Both the position numbers and the translations under genes were made by a program. Of a stretch of DNA of 47,516 nucleotides, positions 1 to 8,296 are shown in pieces. This DNA comes from Cellulomonas avistercoris. Lineage in GTDB: Bacteria > Actinomycetota > Actinomycetes > Actinomycetales > Cellulomonadaceae. The stretch's first letter is position 1, and each line of letters starts with the position of its first letter. The notes under the pieces are model-generated. The model ran no database searches, was not told the origin of the DNA, and saw only the letters and a program-made list of their open reading frames with translations. Location of the stretch: assembly GCF_014836445.1 (NCBI RefSeq), contig NZ_JACSQV010000009.1, forward strand, positions 1 to 47,516, given 5' to 3'.

Positions 1-1
1 G

Positions 2-22
2 GCCGACGACCTCGGCCTCTGA
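2..22 (+). CDS. Possible 3' end of an upstream plus-strand gene (partial)
   Basis: The first bases read in one plus frame as ADDLGL followed by TGA, just before a strong hairpin that also lies at the end of the convergent cellulase gene. This is what the tail of a neighbouring convergent gene would look like, but only six codons are visible and no function can be assigned. It could equally be chance. Confidence 0.25.
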   Translation, partial: ADDLGL

Positions 23-28
23 GGACCC

Positions 29-67
29 CCGCCCGCCCCCGGGCCCCCCCGCCCCGGGGGCGGGCGG
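29..67. terminator. Bidirectional hairpin terminator after cenC
   Basis: A perfect 15-bp stem pairs 29-43 with 53-67 around a 9-nt C-rich loop. It starts 4 nt beyond the cenC stop codon on the minus strand and would also serve a convergent gene entering from the left. There is no T-tract, as is usual for terminators in high-GC actinobacteria. Confidence 0.75.
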
Positions 68-71
68 TGCG

Positions 72-3000
72 TCAGCTCCCCGAGCGCGGGGTCAGGCGCG
101 CGCCGTCGGTCGCCACCTTCCCGCCGGGGTTCGCGAAGACCGCGCGGTACTGCGTGCCGTGGGCGAGCGGCGTCACCAGGACGCGCAGCGTCGTGCTGCG
201 GGCGAACGGCACGGTGATCCACTTGCCCGAGCCCCAGCGCACCTGCCAGCTCACCGTCGGCGTCGGGTAGCCCGACGCCGCCGCGGAGAAGGTCACGAAC
301 GTGCCCATCCGCCCCGACGTGTCGACCGGGTGCTTGACGACCACCGGCGCCTGCTGGGCGACGAGCAGCCGCGCCGTGGCGGTCGTCACCGACCCGGAGG
401 CGTTGGTGAACACCGCCCGGTACTGCGCACCGGCCTTCGCCGCGCTGCCGACGACCTCGAGCGTCGTCGCCGTCGCGCCGGGCACGTCGCGCCACGTCGC
501 ACCGTCCCGCACCTGCCACTGCACCTGCGGTGCCGGCGAACCCGACGCCGCGGCCGTGAACGTGGCGGTCGCGCCGAGCGCGACCGTCGCGTCGACGGGC
601 TGGGTGGTCACCACGGGGGCGACCGACGCCGGCGCGCCGTCCTTCTGGTCGGCCGCGAACGACGCGACCCACGACAGCGACGAGTTCCAGTTGATGGTGA
701 TCTCGTTGGACGCCCACGAGCTGATCTCGTCGAGGTAGCACATGGCCGGCGCGCAGCCGTCCGCCAGCGTGGCCTGCATGGTCGGGTCCCACGTGCCGCG
801 CATCGAGTTCGGCCCGCCCGCGAGCGAGCCCGGCGGGGGGTGCGGCAGCGACGGGTCGAGCTGTGCCGCGAACCAGCGCGAGTGCTGGTTGTGCGACGAC
901 ACCGTGCCCCACCCGGTCACGTAGGACTGGTTGAGCGCGTTGCGCCCGAACAGGTAGTCCAGACCCTCGAGGGTGCCGCGCAGGTACCGCTCGTCACCCG
1001 TGAGGTCGTACGCCGTGGCGACCACCACGAGGATGTTCGTCACCGAGGAGTTGGAGCCCCAGTCGTAGCCGCCCGACGGGGAGTAGACCGACCCCCATGG
1101 CTGCTCCGCCTGTGCCGCCAGGTACGCGTCGGCACCGGCGACGACGGACGCACGCACGGCGTCGCGGTCCGGCAGCGCGTTCGGCACCGTCGCGAGCGTC
1201 AGGCGCCCGAGGGCTGCCGTGCCGCCCCAGTGGAACCCGCCGGGACCGAACACGTCACCCGTGTGGTGCGGGCTGGCGGCGACGTCCGCCGCGTACCGGT
1301 CCTCACCGGTCGTGACGTACAGCTCCGCCGCGGCCCAGTAGAACTCGTCCGTGACGTCGGCGTCGTCGTAGGGACCACCGCCGTCGCTGCCCGCGGCCGC
1401 CGGTGCGTACACGTCGGGGTGCGCGAGCGCGGCCTCGTACGTGCTGCGCGCGGTCGCCAGCAGGGTCGCCGCGAACTCCTCGTCGTAGTCGGCGAAGAGG
1501 CGGGCCCCCTGCGCGGCGACGGCCGCGACGTTGAGCGTCGCCGCGGTCGACGGACGGTGCAGCGAGCGCACCTGCGGGTCGTCGGCCGGTGCGAGCGGCA
1601 GACCCGTCCACCCCTCGTCGTGGATCTTGTGGTGGACCATGCCGGCGTACTCGCCGGACGGCGCCACCATCTTGCGCATCCACTCCAGCTCCCAGCGCGC
1701 CTCGTCGAGGACGTCGGGCACGCCGTTGCCGTGCTCGGGGAGGTCCAGCGTCCCGTCGTCGAGCGCCCCGGCGTCGGCACCGGCAGTCGTCAGCGTGCGC
1801 TCGTACGTCGAGAGCAGCTGCGCGACGGCGATGCCGCCGTTGACGACGTACTTGCCGTGGTCACCCGCGTCGTACCAGCCTCCGCTGACGTCCAGCGTGT
1901 AGTCGCAGGTCCAGCCGTCGTAGTAGTCGCGCGGCCCGATGCACGGCACGTCGGTGTCGCCCTGGTTGGGCGCGACCCCCACGTGGCCCGCCTCGCGTGC
2001 GTACTCCTCGCCGACGATCGAGGCCTCGATGTCGATGCCCGAGCGCGCGAGATAGAAGTAGTTGAGCGCGTCGTAGCGGAGCTGGCCGTACAGGTCCTCG
2101 GCGATGGCGAACGGGTGGCTCGTCTCGCCGTCGGCGACGAGCGTGAGGCCCGTGCCGGTGTCCTCGACGTCCGAGAAGTCGATGACGTGCACGTCCTGGC
2201 CGGACGACGCGTCGGCCCCGACGAACTCCGTCTCGCCCTGCGCGAGCTCGTCACCGTCGGCGTCGAGCAGCTGCCACGGCACGGCCGCCGTCGCGTCGGT
2301 CACCAGCGTCGCGCGCTTGGGGCCGAGCGGCAGGTAGCCCACCTGGTTGACGCGCACCCGCGGGCCGGTGTCCGGCTCGTACGGCGGCGGCGGCGTGGCG
2401 GACGTGGTCAACGAGACCTCCGAGAGGCAGAACGTGTACGCGGCGGACTTGCCGAGGTGGATCGCGACCTGGCCGGGCGCGTCACCGTCCGCGGGGAAGG
2501 CGAGCCCCGCGGTGAACGGGTACGACAGCGTCGTCTGCTCGACGCCCAGCGGCGCCGCCGACTGCTCGAGGACCATGCGGTAGTCGCCGCCACCCTCACC
2601 GACGATCACGCGCACGGGCGTCGCCGGGTCGGTGCGGCCGGTCAGGGTCAGGACGTAGTTCTGGCCCTCCTCGATCGGCAGACCGGTGAAGGACAGACCG
2701 GCGTCCCACGGGTTGGCGTTGCCGCCGGGCACCTCGACGCACATCTCGCCGTCGGCGAAGGTCGGGTCACCGGTGCCGTACAGGCCCCACGGGCCCAGGC
2801 CTTCGGCGAACGACGTGTGCGGCAGGAGCTCGCTCTCGCTGCTCAGGGAGACGTCGTCGAGGCAGAACGTCCACGCCTCGTCGGTGAACCCGCCGAGCTG
2901 GAAGGCGATCTGGCCCTCCGGCGACTCGTCCGTCGCGGTCGCGGGGTACGACGCGGTGGCGGTGAAGGTCTCCTCGACCGTCGTGGCCTGCGACGTCAGC

Positions 3001-3365
3001 GCGGGCGTCGTGTCCAGCACGGTCCCGTAGGGGGCGCCGTTCTGGCCCACGAGCGCGCGGATCGTCACGTCCGTCGTCGCGCTCGCCGTGTACGCGAACG
3101 TGTAGGTCGCGCCCTCCTCGACGGCCACGCCGTTGAGGACGACGCCGACGCCGTACTGGGCGGAGCCGGCGGGGACGTCGACGCACAGCGCACCGCTGCT
3201 CGTGTCGATGTCGCCGTCGGTCCCGTACGCGATCCACGCGCCGGGTCCGTCGTCGAAGCCGTCGCCGACCGCGACGGCAGGCAGCAGCCCGACCGCCGCG
3301 AGCACGCCCGCGCTGGTGATCGCTGTCGCCGCGCGCAGTGCGCGACGCGTCCTTCGAGAAACCAC
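72..3365 (-). CDS. cenC: Secreted GH9 endoglucanase, CenC-type
   Basis: Modular cellulase that hydrolyses beta-1,4-glucan outside the cell. Seen in the 1097-aa product: a Sec signal peptide (basic start, hydrophobic core, cleavage near residue 34); two related beta-sandwich modules at about 35-176 and 180-322, each with paired cysteines, matching CBM4; a proline linker (325-330); an Ig-like CelD_N module (about 336-420); and a GH9 catalytic module (about 425-905). The GGWYDAGDHGK motif gives D499/D502 as water-activating aspartates. HSRWFAAQ and NEITINWNSS supply the conserved His and catalytic acid E888. Two C-terminal Ig-like repeats fill about 915-1092. The order and length match C. fimi CenC (family knowledge). 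The GTG start at 3365 follows a GGGGAG ribosome site at 3371-3376. Single-gene unit with a cellulase-type operator upstream and a terminator downstream. Confidence 0.95.
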   Translation of the reverse strand: MVSRRTRRALRAATAITSAGVLAAVGLLPAVAVGDGFDDGPGAWIAYGTDGDIDTSSGALCVDVPAGSAQYGVGVVLNGVAVEEGATYTFAYTASATTDVTIRALVGQNGAPYGTVLDTTPALTSQATTVEETFTATASYPATATDESPEGQIAFQLGGFTDEAWTFCLDDVSLSSESELLPHTSFAEGLGPWGLYGTGDPTFADGEMCVEVPGGNANPWDAGLSFTGLPIEEGQNYVLTLTGRTDPATPVRVIVGEGGGDYRMVLEQSAAPLGVEQTTLSYPFTAGLAFPADGDAPGQVAIHLGKSAAYTFCLSEVSLTTSATPPPPYEPDTGPRVRVNQVGYLPLGPKRATLVTDATAAVPWQLLDADGDELAQGETEFVGADASSGQDVHVIDFSDVEDTGTGLTLVADGETSHPFAIAEDLYGQLRYDALNYFYLARSGIDIEASIVGEEYAREAGHVGVAPNQGDTDVPCIGPRDYYDGWTCDYTLDVSGGWYDAGDHGKYVVNGGIAVAQLLSTYERTLTTAGADAGALDDGTLDLPEHGNGVPDVLDEARWELEWMRKMVAPSGEYAGMVHHKIHDEGWTGLPLAPADDPQVRSLHRPSTAATLNVAAVAAQGARLFADYDEEFAATLLATARSTYEAALAHPDVYAPAAAGSDGGGPYDDADVTDEFYWAAAELYVTTGEDRYAADVAASPHHTGDVFGPGGFHWGGTAALGRLTLATVPNALPDRDAVRASVVAGADAYLAAQAEQPWGSVYSPSGGYDWGSNSSVTNILVVVATAYDLTGDERYLRGTLEGLDYLFGRNALNQSYVTGWGTVSSHNQHSRWFAAQLDPSLPHPPPGSLAGGPNSMRGTWDPTMQATLADGCAPAMCYLDEISSWASNEITINWNSSLSWVASFAADQKDGAPASVAPVVTTQPVDATVALGATATFTAAASGSPAPQVQWQVRDGATWRDVPGATATTLEVVGSAAKAGAQYRAVFTNASGSVTTATARLLVAQQAPVVVKHPVDTSGRMGTFVTFSAAASGYPTPTVSWQVRWGSGKWITVPFARSTTLRVLVTPLAHGTQYRAVFANPGGKVATDGARLTPRSGS

Positions 3366-3383
3366 GTCGTCTCCCCGTGTGTA

Positions 3384-3395
3384 GGGAGCGCTCCC
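3384..3395. promoter_or_regulatory. CelR/CebR-type cellulase operator
   Basis: GGGAGCGCTCCC is a perfect 12-bp palindrome. With flanking bases it reads AGGGAGCGCTCCCA, 13 of 14 matches to TGGGAGCGCTCCCA, the operator bound by the LacI-family cellobiose-responsive repressors CelR (Thermobifida) and CebR (Streptomyces). It lies 19 nt upstream of the cenC start codon, next to the ribosome site. A repressor here would block transcription until cellobiose releases it. Confidence 0.88.
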
Positions 3396-3435
3396 AGGAC
3401 CTCGGCGTCCCGGGCACGCTCGTCGTGCGAGCGTC

Positions 3436-3441
3436 AGGGTA
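3436..3441 (-). promoter_or_regulatory. Candidate cenC -10 element (TACCCT)
   Basis: On the minus strand TACCCT fits the TAnnnT pattern of actinobacterial -10 boxes; no convincing -35 is present. Initiation would fall near 3429 and place the cellulase operator about 35-45 nt downstream, a roadblock position. A 7-bp inverted repeat (ACGCTCG at 3416-3422, CGAGCGT at 3428-3434) surrounds the predicted start point. Confidence 0.4.
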
Positions 3442-3488
3442 GGTGCGAAGCGGACGAACCGGAAGACCGCCGGGGAGCCGGTGGTCCG

Positions 3489-3502
3489 TCGAATCGTTTC
3501 GT
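3489..3502. promoter_or_regulatory. Second LacI-type operator-like dyad
   Basis: TCGAATCGTTTCGT contains CGAATCGTTTCG, a 12-bp dyad with 10 of 12 symmetric bases and a central CG. This is the general form of LacI/GalR operators (GAAnCGnTTC). It is relatively AT-rich against its surroundings and sits about 125 bp upstream of cenC, between the truB stop and the candidate promoter. A different sugar-responsive repressor may act here. Confidence 0.4.
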
Positions 3503-3519
3503 ATCGCCGTGACCAGGGC

Positions 3520-4476
3520 TCACGCGGGAGCGAACACCACCGCCGGGCGCATGCGCGGGCCGCGCCGCTCGACGATCGCGACGAGCGCGCCGTCCGGACC
3601 GAGCGCGGCGACGGGCCCTGCGGGCTCGTCGGCCGGGTCGATGCCCTGGCCGTAGGACAGCGCGCGGGCCTCGGGCTCGGTGAGTTCGCGGGCCGGGAGC
3701 ACCGCCCGCGCGGCGTCGGCCAGCGGGAGCACCGCGACGGCCTCGTCCTCGGGGGTCGCCGCGAGCTCGTCGAGCGTGCGCGCCTGCGCGAGCCCGAACC
3801 CCCCGACCCGTGAGCGTCGCAGGGCCGTCAGGTGCCCGCCGACGCCCAGCGCGGTCCCGAGGTCGCGCGCGAGGGCGCGGACGTACGTCCCCGACGAGCA
3901 GGTCACCTCGACGTCCACGTCGAGGACCGCTGCGCCGTCGTCCTGCGCGGCGCGCACGTCCAGGACGGCGAACCGCGCGACGTGCACCGGCCGTGCGGCG
4001 AGCTCGACCTCCTCGCCGGCGCGCACGAGCGCGTAGGCGCGCTGACCGTCGACCTTGATCGCCGAGACCGAGCTCGGGACCTGCCGCAGGTCGCCCGTCA
4101 GCGCCGCCACCTGCACGTCCAGGTCCGCACGCGTCACGTGCGCCACGTCGGCACGTGCGACGACCTCGCCCTCGGCGTCGTCGGTCGTGGTGGTGACGCC
4201 GAGCCGCACGGTGGCGGCGTAGTCCTTGTCCGCGCCCGTCACGTACGTCAGCAGGCGGGTGGCACGGCCGATGCCGACCACCAGGACGCCCGTCGCCATC
4301 GGGTCGAGCGTCCCCGCGTGCCCGACCTTGCGGGTCGACGCCAGGCGTCGCACGCGTGCGACGACGTCGTGGCTCGTCCAGCCGGCGGGCTTGTCGACGA
4401 CCAGGACGCCGTCGTCGGCGGTCGGACGCCGCGGTCCCGCCGGCGCACGGCCACGCTCGGCGCGTGCCGCCGTCAC
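3520..4476 (-). CDS. truB: tRNA pseudouridine(55) synthase TruB
   Basis: Converts U55 of the T-loop of tRNAs to pseudouridine. The 318-aa protein shows the TruB signature: DGVLVVDKPAGWTSHD near residue 22 and VGHAGTLDPMATG with catalytic D58. SSGTYVRALARDLG follows mid-protein, and a small C-terminal domain completes it. The start is GTG at 4476, with no strong ribosome site visible. It follows rbfA after a 211-nt gap that holds a stable hairpin. In related genomes truB is often followed by ribF; here the next gene is cenC instead. Confidence 0.95.
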   Translation of the reverse strand: MTAARAERGRAPAGPRRPTADDGVLVVDKPAGWTSHDVVARVRRLASTRKVGHAGTLDPMATGVLVVGIGRATRLLTYVTGADKDYAATVRLGVTTTTDDAEGEVVARADVAHVTRADLDVQVAALTGDLRQVPSSVSAIKVDGQRAYALVRAGEEVELAARPVHVARFAVLDVRAAQDDGAAVLDVDVEVTCSSGTYVRALARDLGTALGVGGHLTALRRSRVGGFGLAQARTLDELAATPEDEAVAVLPLADAARAVLPARELTEPEARALSYGQGIDPADEPAGPVAALGPDGALVAIVERRGPRMRPAVVFAPA

Positions 4477-4613
4477 GGGTGGGGCCGTGGCGTCGTGCGG
4501 GCGTGCGGGCGTGCGGTCGACATGGTCGGCAGGCTATCAACGGATCCGCAGGTCACCGGCGCCAGCCGGGACGCGCGGGCACCGCGGCGCCACCCGGTGT
4601 CCGGGGACGACGA

Positions 4614-4651
4614 GGCCCCCGTGCAGCGAGCTGCGTCGCGGTACGGGGGCC
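4614..4651 (-). terminator. Hairpin between rbfA and truB
   Basis: GGCCCCCGT (4614-4622) pairs with ACGGGGGCC (4643-4651), and a nested GCAG/CTGC stem (4623-4626, 4631-4634) sits in the loop. It lies 37 nt after the rbfA stop in the minus direction, so it may end or attenuate rbfA transcription before truB. A TAGCCT -10-like sequence on the minus strand at 4531-4536 could restart transcription for truB. Confidence 0.5.
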
Positions 4652-4687
4652 CCGTCACGTCCGGTGCCGCACGTGCAGACGCCGGGC

Positions 4688-5125
4688 TCAGTCCTCGGTG
4701 TCGTCCTCGTCGGGCCGGCGGTACGGGTCGGCCTCGCCGGCGTACCGGGCGCCCGACGCCAGGCGCGCCACCTCGGCGTCGCGGCGCGCCGCCTCGGAGA
4801 GCGCGTCCTCGAGGTGCGCGGCGGTCTCCGGCACGGCGTCGAGGTGGAACGCGAGCGTCGGCGTCAGGCGGATGCCCGTCTGCTTGCCGACCTCGGACCG
4901 GATCAGCCCCTTGGCGCTCTCGAGCGCCTTGGCGGACCCCTCCCGCGACTCCGCGTCGCCGAGCACCGTGTAGTACACGTCCGCGTGCTGCAGGTCACCG
5001 GTGACGCGCACGTCCGTCACGGTGACGAACCCCAGCCGCGGGTCCTTCACCTTCGTGTCGATCATCTGCGCGACGACCTGCTGGACCCGCTCCGCCAGCT
5101 TCCGGGCCCGCCCTGAGTCGGCCAT
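4688..5125 (-). CDS. rbfA: 30S ribosome-binding factor RbfA
   Basis: Small KH-fold assembly factor that helps mature the 5' end of 16S rRNA and the 30S subunit. The 145-aa product starts MADSGRARKLAERVQ and contains KDPRLGFVTVTDVRVTGDLQ and HADVYYTVLGD, all typical of RbfA, followed by an acidic tail ending RRPDEDDTED. The ATG at 5125 was chosen over longer in-frame extensions because it has a GGAAGGAAGG purine-rich site just upstream and begins at the family's normal N-terminus. It is transcribed after infB but separated from it by two tandem hairpins. Confidence 0.95.
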   Translation of the reverse strand: MADSGRARKLAERVQQVVAQMIDTKVKDPRLGFVTVTDVRVTGDLQHADVYYTVLGDAESREGSAKALESAKGLIRSEVGKQTGIRLTPTLAFHLDAVPETAAHLEDALSEAARRDAEVARLASGARYAGEADPYRRPDEDDTED

Positions 5126-5196
5126 GGTCCTGCCTTCCTTCCAGCCCTGCACCCACCGGGGGCGCGAGGGTCTGACGACTGACGGGGGTGGCCGCA

Positions 5197-5237
5197 GGGA
5201 GCGGCGCGTCGGGCCGTGGGCCCGTCGCACCGCTCCC
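5197..5237 (-). terminator. Second hairpin of the infB-rbfA spacer
   Basis: GGGAGCGG (5197-5204) pairs with CCGCTCCC (5230-5237). Inside, 5206-5215 pairs with 5219-5228 apart from a single T-T mismatch, leaving a 3-nt loop. The near-continuous stem of about 17 bp is the more rbfA-proximal of two consecutive structures. Confidence 0.6.
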
Positions 5238-5244
5238 CGAGGCC

Positions 5245-5278
5245 GCCCGGGAGCGAGCCGATCGGCTCACCCCCGGGC
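5245..5278 (-). terminator. First hairpin after infB
   Basis: GCCCGGG (5245-5251) pairs with CCCGGGC (5272-5278). Between them GAGCCGATCGGCTC (5255-5268) is a perfect 14-bp palindrome that extends the stem. It begins 8 nt after the infB stop codon, the place expected for an intrinsic terminator or 3'-end stabiliser. Confidence 0.65.
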
Positions 5279-5286
5279 AACGGAAC

Positions 5287-8235
5287 TCACTTCCGCGGCT
5301 TCTCCCGCATCTCGAACGTCTCGATGACGTCCTCGACCTGGAGGTCGTTGTACGACCCGAGGCCGATGCCGCACTCGAAGCCCTCGCGGACCTCGGTCGC
5401 GTCGTCCTTGAACCGCTTGAGGGACTCGATCGTGAGGTTGTCCGCGACGAGCTTGCCCTTGCGGAGCACGCGCGCCTTGGTGTTCCTGCGGATCTCGCCC
5501 GAGCGCACGATCGACCCGGCGATGTTGCCGAACTTGGAGGAGCGGAAGACCTCGCGCACCTCGGCGGAACCGAGCTGCACCTCCTCGTACTCCGGCTTGA
5601 GCATGCCCTTGAGGGCCGCCTCGACGTCGTCGATCGCCTGGTAGATGACCGAGTAGAAGCGCACGTCGACGCCCTCGCGGTCGGCCAGCTCCTCGACACG
5701 CGGCGCCAGCTTCACGTTGAAGCCGATGATGATCGCGTTGTCCACGGTCGCCAGGTTGACGTCGTTCTGCGTGATCGCACCGACACCGCGGTGGATGACG
5801 CGCAGGTCGACCTCGTCGCCGACGTCGATCTTGAGCAGCGCGTCCTCGAGCGCCTCGACGGCACCCGACACGTCGCCCTTGAGGACGAGGTTGAGCGTCT
5901 CGACCTTGCCCTGCTGCAGCGCCTGCGTGAAGTCCTCGAGGCTGATGCGCTTGCGACGCTTGGCCAGGAGGGCGGCACGCTCGGCCGCCTCGCGCTTCTC
6001 GGCGATCTGCCGAGCGGTGCGCTCGTCGGGCGCGACCAGGAACGTGTCGCCGGCGCGGGGCACCGAGGACAGCCCGAGGACCTGCACCGGACGTGCCGGG
6101 CCGGCCTCGGTCACGGTCTCGCCGTGCTCGTCGAGCATGGCGCGCACGCGGCCGTGGGCCGTGCCCGCGACGATCGCGTCACCGACGTGCAGCGTGCCGG
6201 ACTGGACCAGCACCGTCGCGACGGCACCGCGGCCCTTGTCGAGGTTGGCCTCGATCGCGACACCGCGCGCGTCCTTGTCCGGGTTGGCACGCATGTCGAG
6301 GGCGGCGTCCGCGGTGAGCAGGACCGCCTCGAGCAGCTCGTCGATCCCCATGCGCTGCTTGGCGGAGACGTCGACGAACATCGTGTCGCCGCCGTACTCC
6401 TCGGCCACGAGGTTGTACTCGGTGAGCTGCTGGCGGATCTTGTCGGGGTTGGCCCCCTCCTTGTCCACCTTGTTGACCGCGACGACGATCGGCACGTTGG
6501 CCGACTGCGCGTGGTTGAGCGCCTCGATCGTCTGGGGCATCACGCCGTCGTCCGCCGCGACCACGAGGATCGCGATGTCGGTGACCTGGGCACCACGGGC
6601 ACGCATGGCGGTGAACGCCTCGTGGCCCGGGGTGTCGATGAACGTGATCGCCCGGTCGACACCCTCGTGCTCGGTGCGGACCTGGTACGCACCGATGTGC
6701 TGGGTGATGCCACCGGCCTCGCCCGCGACGACGTCCGTGGAGCGGATGGCGTCGAGGAGCTTGGTCTTGCCGTGGTCGACGTGACCCATGACGGTGACGA
6801 CGGGCGGACGCGCGACGAGGTCGTCGTCGCCCTCCGCCTCGAGCTCGGCGTCGAGGTCGATGTCGAAGGCCCCGAGCAGCTCGCGGTCCTCCTCCTCGGC
6901 CGAGACCATCTCGATGATGTAGCCGAGCTCGGTCGCGAGCGTGCCGAACGTGTCCTCGTCGAGCGACTGCGTCGCCGTCGCCATCTCACCGAGGTGGAAC
7001 AGCACCGTCACGAGCGACGCGGGGTTCGCGTCGATCTTGTCCGCGAAGTCGTTGAGCGACGAGCCGTGACGCAGGCGGACGACCGTCTTGCCGTTGCCGC
7101 GCGGGACGGACACGCCGCCCAGCGACGGCGCCTGCATCTGCTCGAACTCCTGGCGCTTGGCGCGCTTCGACTTCCGTCCGCGGACGGGCCGACCACCGGC
7201 GCGACCGAACGCACCCTGCGTGGAGCCGCGACCGGCGCCGCCGGGACGACCGCCACCGCCGGGACGACCGGCGAAGCCGCCGCCACCCGCACCGGGACCG
7301 GTACCGCCACCGGGACGACCGGCACCGCCGCCGGCGTAGCCGCCACGACCTGCGCCGCCGCCACGACCGGCCGGAGCCGGACGCTCGCCGGGACGACCGA
7401 CACCGCTCTGCGTACGACCGGGCATCATGCCCGGGTTGGGGCGCGGCCCACCGGGACGCGGCCCACCGGGACGCGGCCCACCGGGACGCTCGCCTGCACC
7501 GGCAGCGGCACCGGCCGCTGCTGCGGGGGCGCTCTCGGCGGGGCGACGGTCACCCGGGCGGGGCATGCCCTGGGACGGCGCGAACGGGTTGTTGCCCGGA
7601 CGCGGACCACCGGAACGCGACCCGCCGGGGCGCTCGCCCTGACGGGGCATGCCCTGTGCGGGCGCGAACGGGTTGTTGCCCGGACGTGCCGCGGGACGCG
7701 GCGCACCCGGACGGGCACCGCCGCCACCCTGGCCACCGGCCTGGGGCGGACGCGGGGCGCCGGGACGGGCGGCCGGAGCAGCGGGCGCGGGACGCCCGGC
7801 GGGAGCCGGAGCCTGCGGTGCCGGGGCCTGCGCGGCCGGAGCCTGGGGCGCCGGGGCTGCCGGTGCCTGGGGCGCGGGCGCCTGCGGTGCCGGGGCCTGC
7901 GGTGCGGCGACCTGCGGGGCCGGAGCCTGCGGGGCCGGAGCCTGCGGCGCGGCAGCGCGAGCCGGAGCACCCGGGGCGGGCGCGGCGGGCCGCGTCGCTG
8001 CCGGGGCACCGGACGGTGCCGGCGCCTTCGGTGCGGCGGGGCGCGCAGGCGCGGCGGGCCGGCTGCTGCCGGAACCGCCGACGGGATAGGTGTCGCGCAG
8101 CTTGCGCACGACGGGGGGCTCGATCGTCGATGACGCCGAGCGGACGAACTCTCCGAGCTCGTTGAGCTTGGTCATGATGGTCTTGCTGTCGACCCCGAGC
8201 TCCTTCGCGAGCTCGTAGACGCGGACCTTGGCCAC
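5287..8235 (-). CDS. infB: Translation initiation factor IF-2
   Basis: GTPase that places initiator fMet-tRNA on the 30S subunit and promotes 50S joining. The 982-aa protein has an N-terminal IF2_N domain ([20 protein letters not shown], about 1-52) and a very long Ala/Pro/Gly/Arg linker (about 53-360). A second IF2_N-like segment lies at about 395-445. The G domain carries GHVDHGKT (G1, near 482), DTPGHE (G3) and NKVD (G4), followed by domains II-IV ending FEMREKPRK. Start is GTG at 8235 with an AGGAGAG site 4 nt away. It follows ylxR by 71 nt with unusual repeats and hairpins in the spacer. The linker is longer and more repetitive than in most bacteria but typical of actinobacteria. Confidence 0.97.
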   Translation of the reverse strand: MAKVRVYELAKELGVDSKTIMTKLNELGEFVRSASSTIEPPVVRKLRDTYPVGGSGSSRPAAPARPAAPKAPAPSGAPAATRPAAPAPGAPARAAAPQAPAPQAPAPQVAAPQAPAPQAPAPQAPAAPAPQAPAAQAPAPQAPAPAGRPAPAAPAARPGAPRPPQAGGQGGGGARPGAPRPAARPGNNPFAPAQGMPRQGERPGGSRSGGPRPGNNPFAPSQGMPRPGDRRPAESAPAAAAGAAAGAGERPGGPRPGGPRPGGPRPNPGMMPGRTQSGVGRPGERPAPAGRGGGAGRGGYAGGGAGRPGGGTGPGAGGGGFAGRPGGGGRPGGAGRGSTQGAFGRAGGRPVRGRKSKRAKRQEFEQMQAPSLGGVSVPRGNGKTVVRLRHGSSLNDFADKIDANPASLVTVLFHLGEMATATQSLDEDTFGTLATELGYIIEMVSAEEEDRELLGAFDIDLDAELEAEGDDDLVARPPVVTVMGHVDHGKTKLLDAIRSTDVVAGEAGGITQHIGAYQVRTEHEGVDRAITFIDTPGHEAFTAMRARGAQVTDIAILVVAADDGVMPQTIEALNHAQSANVPIVVAVNKVDKEGANPDKIRQQLTEYNLVAEEYGGDTMFVDVSAKQRMGIDELLEAVLLTADAALDMRANPDKDARGVAIEANLDKGRGAVATVLVQSGTLHVGDAIVAGTAHGRVRAMLDEHGETVTEAGPARPVQVLGLSSVPRAGDTFLVAPDERTARQIAEKREAAERAALLAKRRKRISLEDFTQALQQGKVETLNLVLKGDVSGAVEALEDALLKIDVGDEVDLRVIHRGVGAITQNDVNLATVDNAIIIGFNVKLAPRVEELADREGVDVRFYSVIYQAIDDVEAALKGMLKPEYEEVQLGSAEVREVFRSSKFGNIAGSIVRSGEIRRNTKARVLRKGKLVADNLTIESLKRFKDDATEVREGFECGIGLGSYNDLQVEDVIETFEMREKPRK
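7440..7485 (-). repeat. Tandem 15-bp repeat in infB linker
   Basis: Three consecutive copies of a GGGACGCGGCCCACC-type unit encode Pro-Arg-Pro-Gly-Gly repeats within the disordered IF-2 linker. Copy number could vary by replication slippage without shifting the reading frame. Confidence 0.7.
7560..7690 (-). repeat. Imperfect duplication in infB linker
   Basis: Two copies of a segment encoding RPGNNPFAP(A/S)QGMPR occur about 100 bp apart. They are nearly identical at the DNA level, including the GAACGGGTTGTTGCCCGGAC core, which indicates an in-frame duplication inside the linker. Confidence 0.65.
7796..7965 (-). repeat. Ala-Pro-Gln repeat tract in infB linker
   Basis: GCCTGCGG-type triplet-phased repeats encode strings of [10 protein letters not shown]. 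This low-complexity stretch is predicted to be disordered and is part of the actinobacterial IF-2 N-terminal extension. Confidence 0.65.
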
Positions 8236-8237
8236 AT

Positions 8238-8274
8238 CTCTCCTGTCCTGGTCCGCCCTGGACAGGGTCGGACC
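8238..8274 (-). promoter_or_regulatory. infB ribosome site with two competing hairpins
   Basis: In the mRNA, hairpin A pairs 8269-8274 with 8250-8255 and stacks CCCT/AGGG (8264-8267 with 8256-8259), leaving the AGGAGAG ribosome site (8238-8244) free. Hairpin B pairs CCTGTCC with GGACAGG (8260-8266 with 8242-8248) and would bury half of that site. The two share bases 8260-8267 and so are mutually exclusive. The geometry suggests a translational switch for IF-2; this is inference. Confidence 0.45.
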
Positions 8275-8278
8275 GTCG

Positions 8279-8296
8279 TTAGTGCTGGGTACTCAT
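8279..8296 (-). CDS. Five-codon mini-ORF MSTQH upstream of infB
   Basis: ATG AGT ACC CAG CAC TAA on the minus strand. Its ATG overlaps the TGA of the preceding mini-ORF (ATGA), so a ribosome could pass along by termination-reinitiation. It is too short for the usual gene calls; expression is not shown. Confidence 0.3.

Noticed and set aside
159..3512. Plus-strand open frame of over 1100 codons opposite cenC
   Set aside because: It is the antisense of a clear GH9 gene, is dominated by Arg/Gly/Ala with no domain, and follows from high GC making stop codons rare.
7440..7965. Repetitive stretch that could suggest a CRISPR array
   Set aside because: Repeats are in-frame codon repeats (Pro, Ala, Gln, Gly, Arg) inside infB without unique spacers of constant length.
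5188..8133. Plus-strand open frame of about 980 codons opposite infB
   Set aside because: Product is low-complexity and mirrors IF-2 codons; no recognisable motif. Treated as a GC-driven shadow.
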